DNA from: Brachypodium distachyon
Taxonomy: Eukaryota > Streptophyta > Magnoliopsida > Poales > Poaceae
NCBI RefSeq assembly: GCF_000005505.3
Contig: NC_016133.3
Location: 20,522,001 to 20,586,000 of the forward strand
Direction: 5' to 3'
Length of the DNA: 64,000 bases
The translations under genes were made by a program, and so were the position numbers. Numbering within the stretch: the first letter of the stretch is position 1; every line of letters starts with the position of its first letter. This document shows, one piece after another, positions 46,490-56,810 of this stretch. Below the pieces are notes generated by a model. That model was not told the DNA's origin, ran no database searches, and worked only from the letters and a program-made list of their open reading frames with translations.

Positions 46490-47346
46490 CTATCGCCTGC
46501 ATCCATGGGAGAGCTTATGCTCTCTCATCCCACATCGCGGTGAAGCGCCTCACCCGGGAGTTGTGTGCGCTGTTGCTGGACATGGAGCCGCGGCAGCCTC
46601 TGAAGTGGTCGCACGTGCTGATCACTTTCAGCCCCGACGATCACCCAGCCCGGAAGCTGGGGTCAGGGGTTTTGCCCTTCGTGGTCTCACCGATCATCAA
46701 CAACATGACGGTGACCAAGGTGCTGGTGGACAACGGAGCGGGGTTAAACCTCATCTCCTCTAGGTTGGTGGAGAAGCTTCAGCTGCCGCTAGAGCAGATG
46801 AAGCCCACCGACCCGTTCCGAGGAGTGAACCCCGGGATCGTGCGCCCCCTGGGGCACATCACGCTGTCGGTTACCTTCGGGTCTCGGGAAGCGTTTCGGA
46901 CCGAGCACCTCGTGTTCGATGTGGCGCATACCCCGTTGCTGTACAATGGGATCCTTGGTCGGCCGGCGCTTATCAAGTTCATGGCAGAAACTCATTGCGC
47001 CTATGGCGTGATGAAGATGCCGTCCACGTACTGAGTCCTCTCCATCAAGGGCGACCTCAAGGACGCGGCTTGGTGTGTTGGTGAGGTCGTCAAGGCCGCC
47101 GTCGTAGCTGATTCTGGTGACGAAGGCATCGCCAGAAGTGAAGGCTCGCTGCCCGGCGACGGCCCCGCAGCGAAGAAGGCTCGTGTCGCCCCGTGGGAAC
47201 TTGCCGGGGGAGGCACAAGCTCGGGCTCACGTCCCGGCAAGGGCCAGAAGCTCAAGGAGGAGGCCACCAAGGTGAAGAAGCTGCCCCTCCAGGCCGGCAA
47301 CGAGGAGCGCACCGTCACCATCGGTGCGAACCTCAATGCCAAATAG
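46490..47346 (+). pseudogene. Gypsy protease region
   Basis: TVTKVLVDNGAGLNLISSRL is the aspartic protease active-site segment (DNGA instead of the usual D-S/T-G, as seen in some Tat-type elements). LYNGILGRPALIKFMAETH follows, the conserved ILGRP motif. A TGA at 47032 interrupts before SIKGD, and a TAG at 47344 follows NLNAK. Confidence 0.8.
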
Positions 47347-47359
47347 GAAAGCGCCCCCA

Positions 47360-48670
47360 TCACTTTCCTCTGGAGAATGCCGACATGTTCGCTTGGGAAT
47401 CATCGGATCTTCCTGGAGTCCCTAGGGAGGTGATCGAGCATCGACTTGCGGTGCGTCCAGACGCCCGCCCCGTCAAGTAGAAGATTCGCCGGCAAGCACA
47501 GGAGCGCAAAGACTTCATGAAGCAAGAAGTGGACAAGCTGAAGGCTGCGGGGGCTATCAGGGAAGTATTGTACCCCACTTGGTTAGTGAATCTAGTTGTA
47601 GTACCCAAGGGGGAGAATAAATTACACATGTGTGTAGACTTTACAGATCTTAATCGTTTATGTCCAAAAGACTCTTTCCCCGTACCCCGCATTGATCAAA
47701 TAGTAGATTCTACTGCCGGTTGTGATTTGTTGTGTTTTTTGGATGCATTTTTCGGCTACCATCAGATCAAGATGGCAGTCCAAGACGAGGAAAAAACAAC
47801 GTTCATCACCCTGGTTGGCTGCTACTTTTACACGTGCATGCCTTTCGGGTTGAAGAACGCGGGCTCAACATTCCAGTGTGCGTTGCGCGAGTGTTTCGGA
47901 CCCAGCTAGGCCGAAACGTTGAGGCCTACATGGATGATATCGTCATCAAGTCAAAGCGCGGGGACTCGCTTATTGATGACTTGCGGGAGACGTTTGATAA
48001 TCTCCGCAGGATCAAGCTCAAGTTGGACCCTGAGAAATGCATCTTTGGTGTAGACTTGGGGCAGCTTCTGGGCTTCTTGGTTTCACACAGGGGGATTCAG
48101 GCCAACCCAAAGAAGATAGAAGCTATCGAGAAGATGGAGGCTCCCCGTAGGGTGAAGGACGTTCAGCGCCTCAACGGCTGTGTAGTCGCGTTGGGGTGTT
48201 TCATCTCAAGGATGGGCGAACGCGCCCTGCCTTTCTTCAAGGTATTGAAGAAGAAGGGCCCAATTGACTGGACCCCCGAGGCTGAGGCGGCGTTCCAGGA
48301 TCTCAAGCAGTACCTGAAGTCGCCGCCAATCCTCGTCGCCCCCAAGCTGGGCGAGCCGCTGCTATTCTACCTAGCAGCGACTGACCAAGTGGTCAGCTCG
48401 GTGCTTGTTGCCGAGAGAGAAGAAGAACTCCCCGGGGCTGAGCTTGCGGGGCCGGGGTCTGAGCCACCCCTGACAACCGCCTCTGACCCGGGAACCGCCG
48501 TCGAGCCGGCGGCGACGATGCCCCGCAAGCGGTTCGTGCAGCACCCCGTGTACTTCGTCAGCACGGTGTTGCACGACGCCCGCACGCGGTAGCCGCAAGT
48601 GCAGAAGCTCTTGCTGGGGATTCTGTTTGCATCCCGCAACCTGCGCCACTACTTCAAGGTGCACCGCGCA
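47360..48670 (+). pseudogene. Gypsy reverse transcriptase
   Basis: The sequence reads VIEHRLAVRPDARPVK, then a TAG at 47478, then KIRRQAQERKDFMKQEVDKL. RT motifs follow: LVVVPKGENKLHMCVDFTDL, LCPKDSFPVPRIDQIVD, TCMPFGLKNAGSTFQ and, after a frameshift near 47900, VEAYMDDIVIKSK with the catalytic YMDD. ANPKKIEAIEKMEAPR, LGCFISRMGERALPFF and IDWTPEAEAAFQDLK mark the thumb/connection. A stop at 48590 interrupts before PQVQKLLLG. Confidence 0.92.
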
Positions 48671-49260
48671 CGGTGGTGTCAGGATTCTGCGTCGAGCGGG
48701 CCCTCACCAACCATGAAGCCACCGGAAGGGTGGCCGCGTGGAGGATGGAGTTGTTGGAGTTCAATCTACCCTTCACGAACACCAAGAGCATCAGGAGTGT
48801 TGCATTGGCCGATTTCGTTGCGGAGTGGACCTCGACGGGCATAGAAGAAGAGGAACCAGAGACCAGCCAGCCCGGCAAGCTGGACGAAGGCCACTGGATC
48901 ATGTACTTCGACGGTGCTTTCAGGCTGCAGGGAGCTGGCGTCGGGGTCGTCATCGAGTCACCCACGGGAGACCCGCTGAAGTTCGCCATCCAACTCGACT
49001 TCCCCAACTCCACCAACAACACGGCTGAGTACGAAGGGTTACTTGCCGGGTTGCGGGCGGCAATCGCCCTTGATATCAAGCGCCTGGTTGTTTGCGGGGA
49101 TTCCCAACTCGTGATCAACCAGGTCAACAAGGACTACGACTGCCCGTAGATGGCAGCGTACGTGGATAAAGTCCGCAAGCTAGAACGCAAGTTCAAGGTT
49201 TTGCGATTCGAGCACGTCAAGCGCAAGGATAACTTTGCGGCTGATGAACTGTCCAAGTGG
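48671..49260 (+). pseudogene. Gypsy RNase H
   Basis: WIMYFDGAFRLQGAGVGVVI carries the first catalytic Asp, NNTAEYEGLLAGLRAA the Glu and LVVCGDSQLVINQVN the second Asp. After a TAG at 49147, MAAYVDKVRKLERKFKVLRF and KDNFAADELSKWA complete the domain. The layout is that of the second (archaeal-type) RNase H found in Tat elements, preceded by a remnant connection. Confidence 0.88.
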
Positions 49261-49499
49261 GCAGCAGAGCGCCGGAAGGTCCCGGCGGGGGTGTTCTGGC
49301 ACAGGCAGACTGCACCTTCGGTCACCCCCAAGCCAGCTGCCGGGGAAGCCCCCCCGGCAACCGAAGGAAACCCCGCAGCAGCGGAGGTCCATGGCGCAGA
49401 TGTGGCGGCATGCATGAGCAGGGAGACCCCTCCATGGGCGGTGGACATCGCCCGCTACCTCAAGGGGAAGCCCTCCCGGAAGACGACGTTGCCACGGAG

Positions 49500-50640
49500 C
49501 GTGTAGCCCGGCAAGCCCAGATGTACGCTCTAGTAGACGGGGATCTCTACCGGAGGCGTGCAAATGGAATGAAGCTCCTCTGCGTGCCCCAAGACAAAGG
49601 GCGCGCGCTTCTGGAAGACATACACCGAGGTACATGCTCGCTCCATGTGGCCTCCTGGGGTTTAGCCGGTAAGGCCTTCCGGCACGGCTTCTACTGGCCT
49701 ACAACGCTAGCCGATGCCGAGCAACTAGTCAAGATGTGCGAGACGTGCCAGTTCCACGCGAAGAAGAGTAACCAGCCGGCGCAGGCCCTGCAAGTCATTT
49801 CATCCATCATCGGCAAGTTGCCGAGAGCGGTTGGCGGCTACGAGTATTTGCTCGTGGCCATCGACAAGTTCTCCAAGTGGGTGGAAGTGGAACCAGTGCG
49901 GAAGGTGACCACTCAGGCGGCCATCAAATTCATCAAGAGCATTGTGTGCCCGTTCGGTGTGCCCAACGGTATCATCACCGATAATGGCACACAATTCACG
50001 AGCGCCGTGTTCCAAGCCTACTACGAGGGATGGGCACCAAGATCCACTTCGCCTCTGTTGCTCACCCAAGGAGCAACGGGCAGGCGGAGCGAGCCAACAC
50101 AGAGGTGCTGCGGGGGCTCAAGACGAGAACCTTTGACAAGCTCAAAGGCCACGGGAAGCACTGGGTCGAAGAACTCCAGCCCGTGCTGTGGTCAATTAGG
50201 ACCACACCTAGCCGGGCAACGGGCGAAACTCGTTTCGCCCTTGTCTACGGGGCAGAAGCGGTGCTGCTCCTCGAGCTGAAGCATGGATCCCCTCGGGTAC
50301 GCGCGTACGGCAGCATTGCCAACACGAGCAGAGGGTTGACGATCTTAACTTCATCGAACAACTTCGATGCCGGGCTGCTGTCAGAGCTGCGCGCTATCAG
50401 TAGGGACTCCGCCGTTATTATGACAGGCGAGTCCGTCCCCGGAAGCTCGAGGTCGGAGACCTTGTCCTGCGCCGGATACAAGGAACGAATGCCGGGAACA
50501 AGTTGGCTCCAAAATGGGAAGGCCCTTTCCGGGTAGTGTAGGTGACCATGCCGGGGGCTGTTTGGCTGGAAACCGAAGAAGGCTTGCCGGTGGAAAATAG
50601 TTGGAACCTTGAGCACTTACGCAAGTTCTACCCGTGAAGC
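49500..50640 (+). pseudogene. Gypsy integrase
   Basis: The zinc-binding HHCC region is IHRGTCSLHV ... CETCQFHAK. The DDE core is visible as AIDKFSKWVEV, IITDNGTQFTS and, after a frameshift near 50030, NGQAERANTEVLRGLK. The C-terminus is broken further (about 50300-50560), and remnants ENSWNLEHLRKFYP end it near 50635. Confidence 0.9.
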
Positions 50641-52020
50641 GGCGGAGCCTGACTGACCCACGGGTGATGCTGCTGCAGCATGCCTCTCGAACTAGTGTAG
50701 CCGGGCAACCCTCGATTGTAATCCACTAGTTTCTATGAATAAAGATAAGTGGTTTCCTCTGAAGTTCAAGTTGTCTCGATTTTTGCATGTTTTTTCTTTT
50801 GTCTCCTGCTCTAGGTGCACAGAAGGCTCTTTCCATCCTTGGCTGTGAGCAGGGGGCTGCCGGAGCCTCGAAAACAAATATGCCGTTTCCGGATCACTCC
50901 GGCACGGGGTCGTGCTGTTGCCGGGTTCCCCGCAACGCGCACCACGCAGTGGCTGCGTCTTGAAAATGGAAGAGTGCTGACACCCAAGTTTGCTATCGAC
51001 CCTTCTGTGCCCAGGGGCTGGGAGGCAGGAGGGCTTTCTGTGCTGTACCATTTTTTTTGTGTATTCGAAGTTTTTTTGCAGCATCTCGAGATTGGTAAGA
51101 ATCTCACATGCACTGTGATGCTCGCGGAGTGCTCACGGACCGTGTCATCTAGTGGGTAGCCACTGGAGCGTGGCGATCGCTTCAAGATTCTTACCGCAGG
51201 AGGGTGTTGCCACGTGTGGTGCGGTAGCTCGGCATGTACGGTGGCAGCATTCTTCACCGCACCTATAAAAGGGCATGGTGGCCACGGAGCTACTCAGAGC
51301 GGAGCTAAGAAGGTGGCTACGAAGGCGAGGGAGGCCGCAGAGACACGGTGGTGGTGCATGCCATCGCGCTCAGCGCGATGGGTGCACTGCCACCGTGCCC
51401 TTGCCGCATCCCTCCAGCAGACGGTTCCAAGGCACGGGTTGCTGCGGAGACGCTGTGGTGGTGCATGCCATCAATGCTTAGCGCCGATGGGTGCACTGTC
51501 ACTGCGTCCCTGCCGCACCCCTCCAGCAAGCGTTCCAAGTGCGCGACCGATACGTTTGACGTGAGAAGAAACAGCTAAGTGCATGATCCTAGCCACCTAG
51601 CATGATCCTGGCGTGGGTCTGGTCTTGCGAGTGGCCGGAGTGTTAGAAGGACGCTTGCGGGGGGAGTGCGTTCCTCATGCCTCTCGCGGGTCCGTCCCGT
51701 AGGCGCGTGCTTGGGAGTAGCTAACCCGCAAGCGGAGTGGCTCGCCATTGCTTGGTTGGCACTGCGGGTCTGTCCCGGGTCCCTGGTCTGGTTAAGTGGG
51801 TAGCGTGCGAGTCTCCGGCAACACAAATCACAACACACGGAGACAAGAAGATCCACCCCGCGAGTCAGTTTCAGGAACAAGAACCAAGTAGAACCAGAAA
51901 ACGAAATTTCTAAAAGTAGCGAACGATTACATGGACTGATAAAACATTAATTGTTCAACGGCGCCAAGCGCAACACTTGCAGGAAGCAAAAAACAAACAT
52001 GGACTAGCGGGGGACTGCGG
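50640..52020 (+). other. Gypsy non-coding spacer with tandem duplication
   Basis: No protein is recognised. A unit of about 108 bases beginning TGGTGGTGCATGCCATC occurs at about 51348 and again at about 51456, with DGCTVTASLP/DGCTATVPLP-like relics in both. Spacers between integrase and antisense gene are usual in this lineage. Confidence 0.5.
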
Positions 52021-52023
52021 CGA

Positions 52024-55000
52024 CTAGTTGCCGGGGTCTTCCGCTGGGGGCTCCGGCTCCGGCTTCGGCTTCCTCTGCATCCGGTCCACCACTTCGTCGA
52101 CGAACCGGCTTACCACCTTGCTGTGGGAGGGGCCGTCCTCGCTGTCCGACCAGGCGTCCAACAGCATCTCGAAGGGGAAGTCGGGGTGGTGGTAGTGCAC
52201 CCGGGGGAGGATCGTTTCGGCGACCTCCCTGGCGCATGACGCTATCTCCGCATCGCAGAATTTGGAGATCCACACGTCCATTGCCCCGAGCTTCCCCACC
52301 ATGTCGGAGAAGAACGGGATGAGGGTGCTGACGTCCGTGCCGTCCACCTTGGCAGCCTACAGCTCGAACCTTGGCAGCAACTCACGCACGGCCCGGGCAA
52401 TCTCATGCAGCTTCTCGGTCTCCCTCCGCCGCTGCTCCGCCAGCTTGTTGTGGTTGCCGCGTGCCAGCAGCACCGCATGCCTGGCCTTGCAGAGGAGTTC
52501 TGCGAGTTGTGCGATCTCCTTGGCCTTGGCCATGTTTTCCTCGCCTATCTTGATGAGCTCGCCCCGGGCGGTGCACAATTCTGACTCGAGGTGGGAGCTC
52601 CGTTCCTTGGCGGAATCGAGCTCCTTCTCTCGCCGCGCCGAAGCCGCTGCCGCGTCTTCTGTGGCCTTGGCCTGGTCCTCCAGCTTCGTGCGCAGCGCCT
52701 GGAGCTGGGAGGAGTAGTTGCTGACCAGCTCGCTCTTCTCGTTTAGGCGAGCCTGAGCTGTCGCGAGCATCTCCTTGTGCTCCTTGTTGGCCTTCTCCCG
52801 CGCCGCAGCCAGCGAGTCCAGTGCTTGCTGGTGCTCGGCACGTTGGGCCTCCAGTTGCCGATGGAGCTCTGCCTCGGGGACGACCGGCATTGCGGCCTCG
52901 TCCCTGGCCTGCCGAGCCAGGCGCATCTCCTCCCTTAGCCGGGAGAGCTCCTGTCGCTCCCTCTCGACGTCTCACCGCACCTCGCCAAGTTGGCTCTTCG
53001 CGAGCTCGTGGTGCTCCCTCACCTTGTTGAATGAGGTGATGAACGCCAGCTGCTGCTCCTCGATGGCGTCGAGGAATTGGTGCCCCTGATCGTAGATGCT
53101 CGGGTCCCATGTGATTGGGTCCCAAGTCGCCCCGGCAAGGATGTCGAGGTCTGGGCTGGAGGTAGTGGCGGATGACGATGAGACCCCCGCCGCGACGGTC
53201 TGGCCGAGAGGAGCATCGTCCCCTTGCAGGGGAGCCGCCTGCTGCTCCCCCGCCACTTCCTCCTCCACCCCCGCGTCCAAAGGTTGCGGGTCTGGTGGAG
53301 GAACCGCGCCCCCGGCAGGATTCGCCTCCTGCTGGGCAGCCGCGGGATCCGTGCCTCCAGCCTGCGAGGCGGGGGGCGCGCTGCCGGGCCCCGCTCCGGT
53401 AGCGACGGTGGGCGCCGCCACCGTTGTGTCTGGGGCGGCGGAGCTTGGCGCGGGAGCCGCCTTTGGCTTGTCCCTCGACCCAGCGTCCTCGACGTCAGAG
53501 GTGAGGTCGATCACCGCGTCGCCCGCCCCCGTTGGGGGCGCAATGGGGTCCGAGTCAAAGAACAAAATGAGGGCTTCAAGATAAGCTGAGGAACCCGGCG
53601 ACGAAGTGAGGGAGCTCTGGACAGGTACCTTGCGGGACCGCCGTGCTTACGGGGGGAGCCTGATCCCCCTCTGTTCCGGCTTCTGCTGCCGGGCTGTCCG
53701 TTGCGGGCTGGATTTCGCCTTCAAGCCAAGGTAATAGCGCGGTTGTGGGTCAATGTGTAGAAAGAGCATGGACATTGGAAGCAGGGGAAGGGTCCGTGCC
53801 TGATGTGGGCTCCTCCTCCACTGGAATCAGGTCGGCGGCGGCCGTGGTGGCGGTGCCGCTGGCCCCCGTGCCAGCCTGACTGGCACTGGCACTGACTCTA
53901 GCCCGGGTGCGCGGTTCTTGCTCGGCACAACGGGTGCAGTGTCGGTCCTCCCCCTCATGCCGACTCCCGCCGGGGTGCTGTCCCTGCAAGGCGTCAACAA
54001 AGGAGTAAGGAAACCAGAGCTGGCACAAGCCTTGTAGGAAGAAGGGGGGGGGGGGGGAGAGACGTCGGTTTACTTCGGGGGGTTGAGCTTGAGCGTGTAG
54101 CCCCCGGAGATTCCCCGCTTGGGCGGAGCCACGGACCCTCGTGGGGTTGCCGCAGCCCCGGTTGCCGTGGAAGCCGCCACGGCGCTTGCGGCCGCTACCG
54201 CGGATGCCCTTGTTCTCCGCAACAGAGGCGCGTCATCCTCGTTCACCTCCTCCACCACAGGGAGGGCCGTCTGGGCCCCGGCAACATGGCCAGCCTCGTC
54301 GCCGAAGGACTCGACGTCGGGCCAGCTAAGCTCCGATTCCCCCCCACTCTCCTCGGCCACTCGCTTCCCACGGGCTCAGCCCCCGCTCGTTGCAGGGCGG
54401 GTAGAAGATAGCTCCGCGACACCGGCGTGGAGGGTGGAGCACCCAGGGGCAGATCCGTGAATGGGGTATCCTCGCCGGTGATCCCCTTCACCCACGCCCG
54501 GGTTGCATTCGGGGTCACGCCCGCGTTCTAGAGGCGCGTGTTGTCCCCGGGCCCCGTGTACATCCACGCGGGGCGAGACCGCAGCTGCAGCGGCGCGATG
54601 CCCCGGCTGATGTAGGTGTGCGCCACGTCAAGATCATTGAGCCCCGCTAGTCGCAGGGCCTTGATCCTCTCGACGATGGAGAGGAGCTCTGCGTCGCGGC
54701 TGTAGCGGTCCCGCCAACTGTCGTTGCTCATGGGCAGCTCGGTGGGCGCGTAGATGAACTCATCGGGATCCTCCACGCGAACCCAGCACCAATCCGTGCG
54801 CCACTCCTTCTCGATCTTCTTCTCCGTCCGCCCGATGAACTCCGACTTTATCTTGTCACGGGCACGAAACACCACCCCCGACGACATCGCCTCCGATTGC
54901 TCGACGCGAGGGTAAAGGTAGTGGCGGAACAACGCCATTGACGGCATCACCCCAACGAACCCCTCGCAGAGGAATTGGAAGACAGCGAGAAGGAAGAGGG

Positions 55001-55390
55001 AGGTGGGGTGGAGTTGCGCAACCCGGAGCTGGTACACCGCCATGAGTGCGTGGAGGAAGAGGGAGAATGGAGGCACCAGCCCGGCAAGGATGAAGCGGGC
55101 GAACACCCGGAAGTCGTTGTCCTAGTGGTCGGCACCGGCGAGGAAGACGAGCGTCTCGCCGTACTCGTTGAACCGGGAGGCGACGGCATGCCAGATCTTG
55201 TCAAGCCCCTCGCCGTTGTAGCCGGGCCTGAAGAAGGCCTGCGTGGCCCTCAACTCCCGTTTCTTCTGGTCCTTCTCCGAGAGAGGCTTCTTGGGAGCCT
55301 TCTCCCCTTTGTTGGCCGCAGAACTCTTGGAGCCTTTCCCTCTCTTGGGGGCTGTGGGCGCCTTGGGGAATGCGGGCGGAGATTAGCAGG
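52024..55390 (-). pseudogene. Antisense accessory gene of the Gypsy element (PF04195-type)
   Basis: Read on the minus strand. The 5' part (55390-54370) gives KRGKGSKSSAANKGEKAPKK, IWHAVASRFNEYGETLVFLA, FARFILAGLVPPFSLFLHAL, LFLLAVFQFLCEGFVGVMPS and FRHYLYPRVEQSE, the domain catalogued as 'putative gypsy type transposon' in grass elements. TAG stops at 55122 and 54528 and a frameshift near 54370 break it. An intron may start at GTAAAC after LKLNPPK (54070), with an acceptor before GQHPGGSR (about 53990). The 3' part (53565-52024) is one frame of about 513 codons: an acidic Ala/Pro-rich start, a long coiled coil (LEAQRAEHQQALDSLAAARE ... KAKEIAQLAELL) and the tail DGTDVSTLIPFF. A TGA at 52972 and a TAG at 52357 interrupt it. 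Function of this gene family is unknown. Confidence 0.8.
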
Positions 55391-55770
55391 AATCAGGGGC
55401 GCAAGGAGGAATGGGGATGAGAAAGAAGGGTTGGGTGCTAAGTGTTTGCTCCTCAGCGCAGTGGTGGGGTCTTATAGCACCCCGACGCTGAGCAACGGTC
55501 GCATCGGCACCTTACGGGTGCGCTGGGGATAATTACGCTTAAAGAGGGGGAATATGGGGCGTGGCCTTAACCACCCGCGATTAAGGGGAGGTCAGGGCGG
55601 AAATCTCGCCCCCACTACTCTGCCCGTAACGGCGGAGTCCCTGGAGTAACGCATACACGAGCACCTGAAGCGGCTCGGGACCCACGCGTCGGTTAAGGGC
55701 GTAGCGCGGCAACCGACCAAGGATGAGTTCGCCCAGGAGCAGGCGTTGCCAGCCCACGCCCGGGGGCTAC

Positions 55771-56646
55771 TATCGCACCAGTGGCACCCGGGGTACCACC
55801 GATGCTTAACGCGTGGGTCGTCTCACGTGCTCCCCGCAAGGACAATGCACTGGGGAGCTCTGCTCGAGCTGCCCGGGAGGTCACCAGCCCGGCAGGACTA
55901 GCCGGGCTGCAGGGGTTACCCCGGAAGGCAACAAGATAATCTTGGTCAGGACGCGCCCCCCGGGAAGGTCACTTGCCGGGAGGATGTTCCCGGGCGCAGG
56001 CGCCTTCAACAGGGCCAGTGCCCAGCAGGCAGAGCATCCGCGCCACGTGGCCGCCCGGCAGGCTCCCTGTGCACAGGGCTCGTCAGGGCGAAGAGTGTGG
56101 CACAAGCAAGCATTTAATGCACCGACGGGGAGGTGGTTCCTTGTCAAGTCAGCCCAAAGTGAGTGGCTCTCAGTGAATCCAAGGCACGTACCGCCCTAGG
56201 TACAATGCCTTGTACCATGCATGCATGCTAGCGCAGCAACGACAAGCTCCCTAGGGTCTTTGCTCGACACTTGTCATCCATGCACCGAGGCACCCGTGGT
56301 ATCACCTTGAGTATAAAAGGAGGACCAGCGCCAACGGTCAAAGGGTTGGTGGGGTTCTTACTAGTTTTAGCCCAGAAATAGCAAGTAGCACTTAGCAGAA
56401 AAGGAGAGAACGCCCGGAGAGTCTCCCGGCAACCTGTAAACCCTTGTTTACTGGCTAATAAAAACACAAAAGCAGGACATAGGGTTTTACACCTCAGGGT
56501 GGCCCGAACCTGGGTAAAACGGTCTCGTGCATCTTCACGCCTGACATCGGCCTCGCCGGCGATCGCCGGAGCGATCCTCGACGCCCTCCGCCGAACCTAA
56601 AAGGGGGTGCCTCACATCCCTGGTGTCTAAGGCCCGGGCTACGACA
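55771..56646 (+). repeat. Gypsy 3' LTR
   Basis: 876 bases, aligned end to end with the 5' LTR. The first dinucleotide is mutated (TA for TG). The polypurine tract CCCGGGGGCTAC lies just before. It carries the same TATAAAAGG and AATAAAAACACA signals. Confidence 0.9.
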
Positions 56647-56810
56647 AATCTTCAAAGTGTTAATTAATAATTTGAGGTCCTCATTATATTATTCAAGTCT
56701 TCACTTGAACTTTCAATTTTGCAAATGTTATTACAACATAACCATGATGATATTTAATTCTCTCGCAAGTAAATTAATCAAATCTCTGGTTTCAATACAT
56801 ATAGGTCAAG

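Larger units (their letters stand above)
43684..56646 (+). mobile_element. Gypsy LTR retrotransposon (probably Tat lineage), complete but dead
   Basis: LTRs lie at 43684-44552 and 55771-56646 (starts TGTCGCACCAG and, mutated, TATCGCACCAG; both end GGGCTACGACA). AATC lies directly outside both ends. Plus-strand order is gag, CCHC knuckle, protease, RT, RNase H, integrase, which is Gypsy order. A long non-coding spacer (50640-52020) is followed by an accessory gene on the opposite strand (52024-55390). That layout and the antisense gene family are known from Tat-lineage elements such as Grande and RIRE2. All frames carry stops or frameshifts. The LTRs differ at roughly one position in twenty over the part I compared by eye, so the insertion is not recent. 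Confidence 0.93.

Noticed and set aside
52403..53125. 240-codon alternative minus-strand frame
   Set aside because: It overlaps the coiled-coil frame of the antisense gene in another phase and has a composition-driven sequence.
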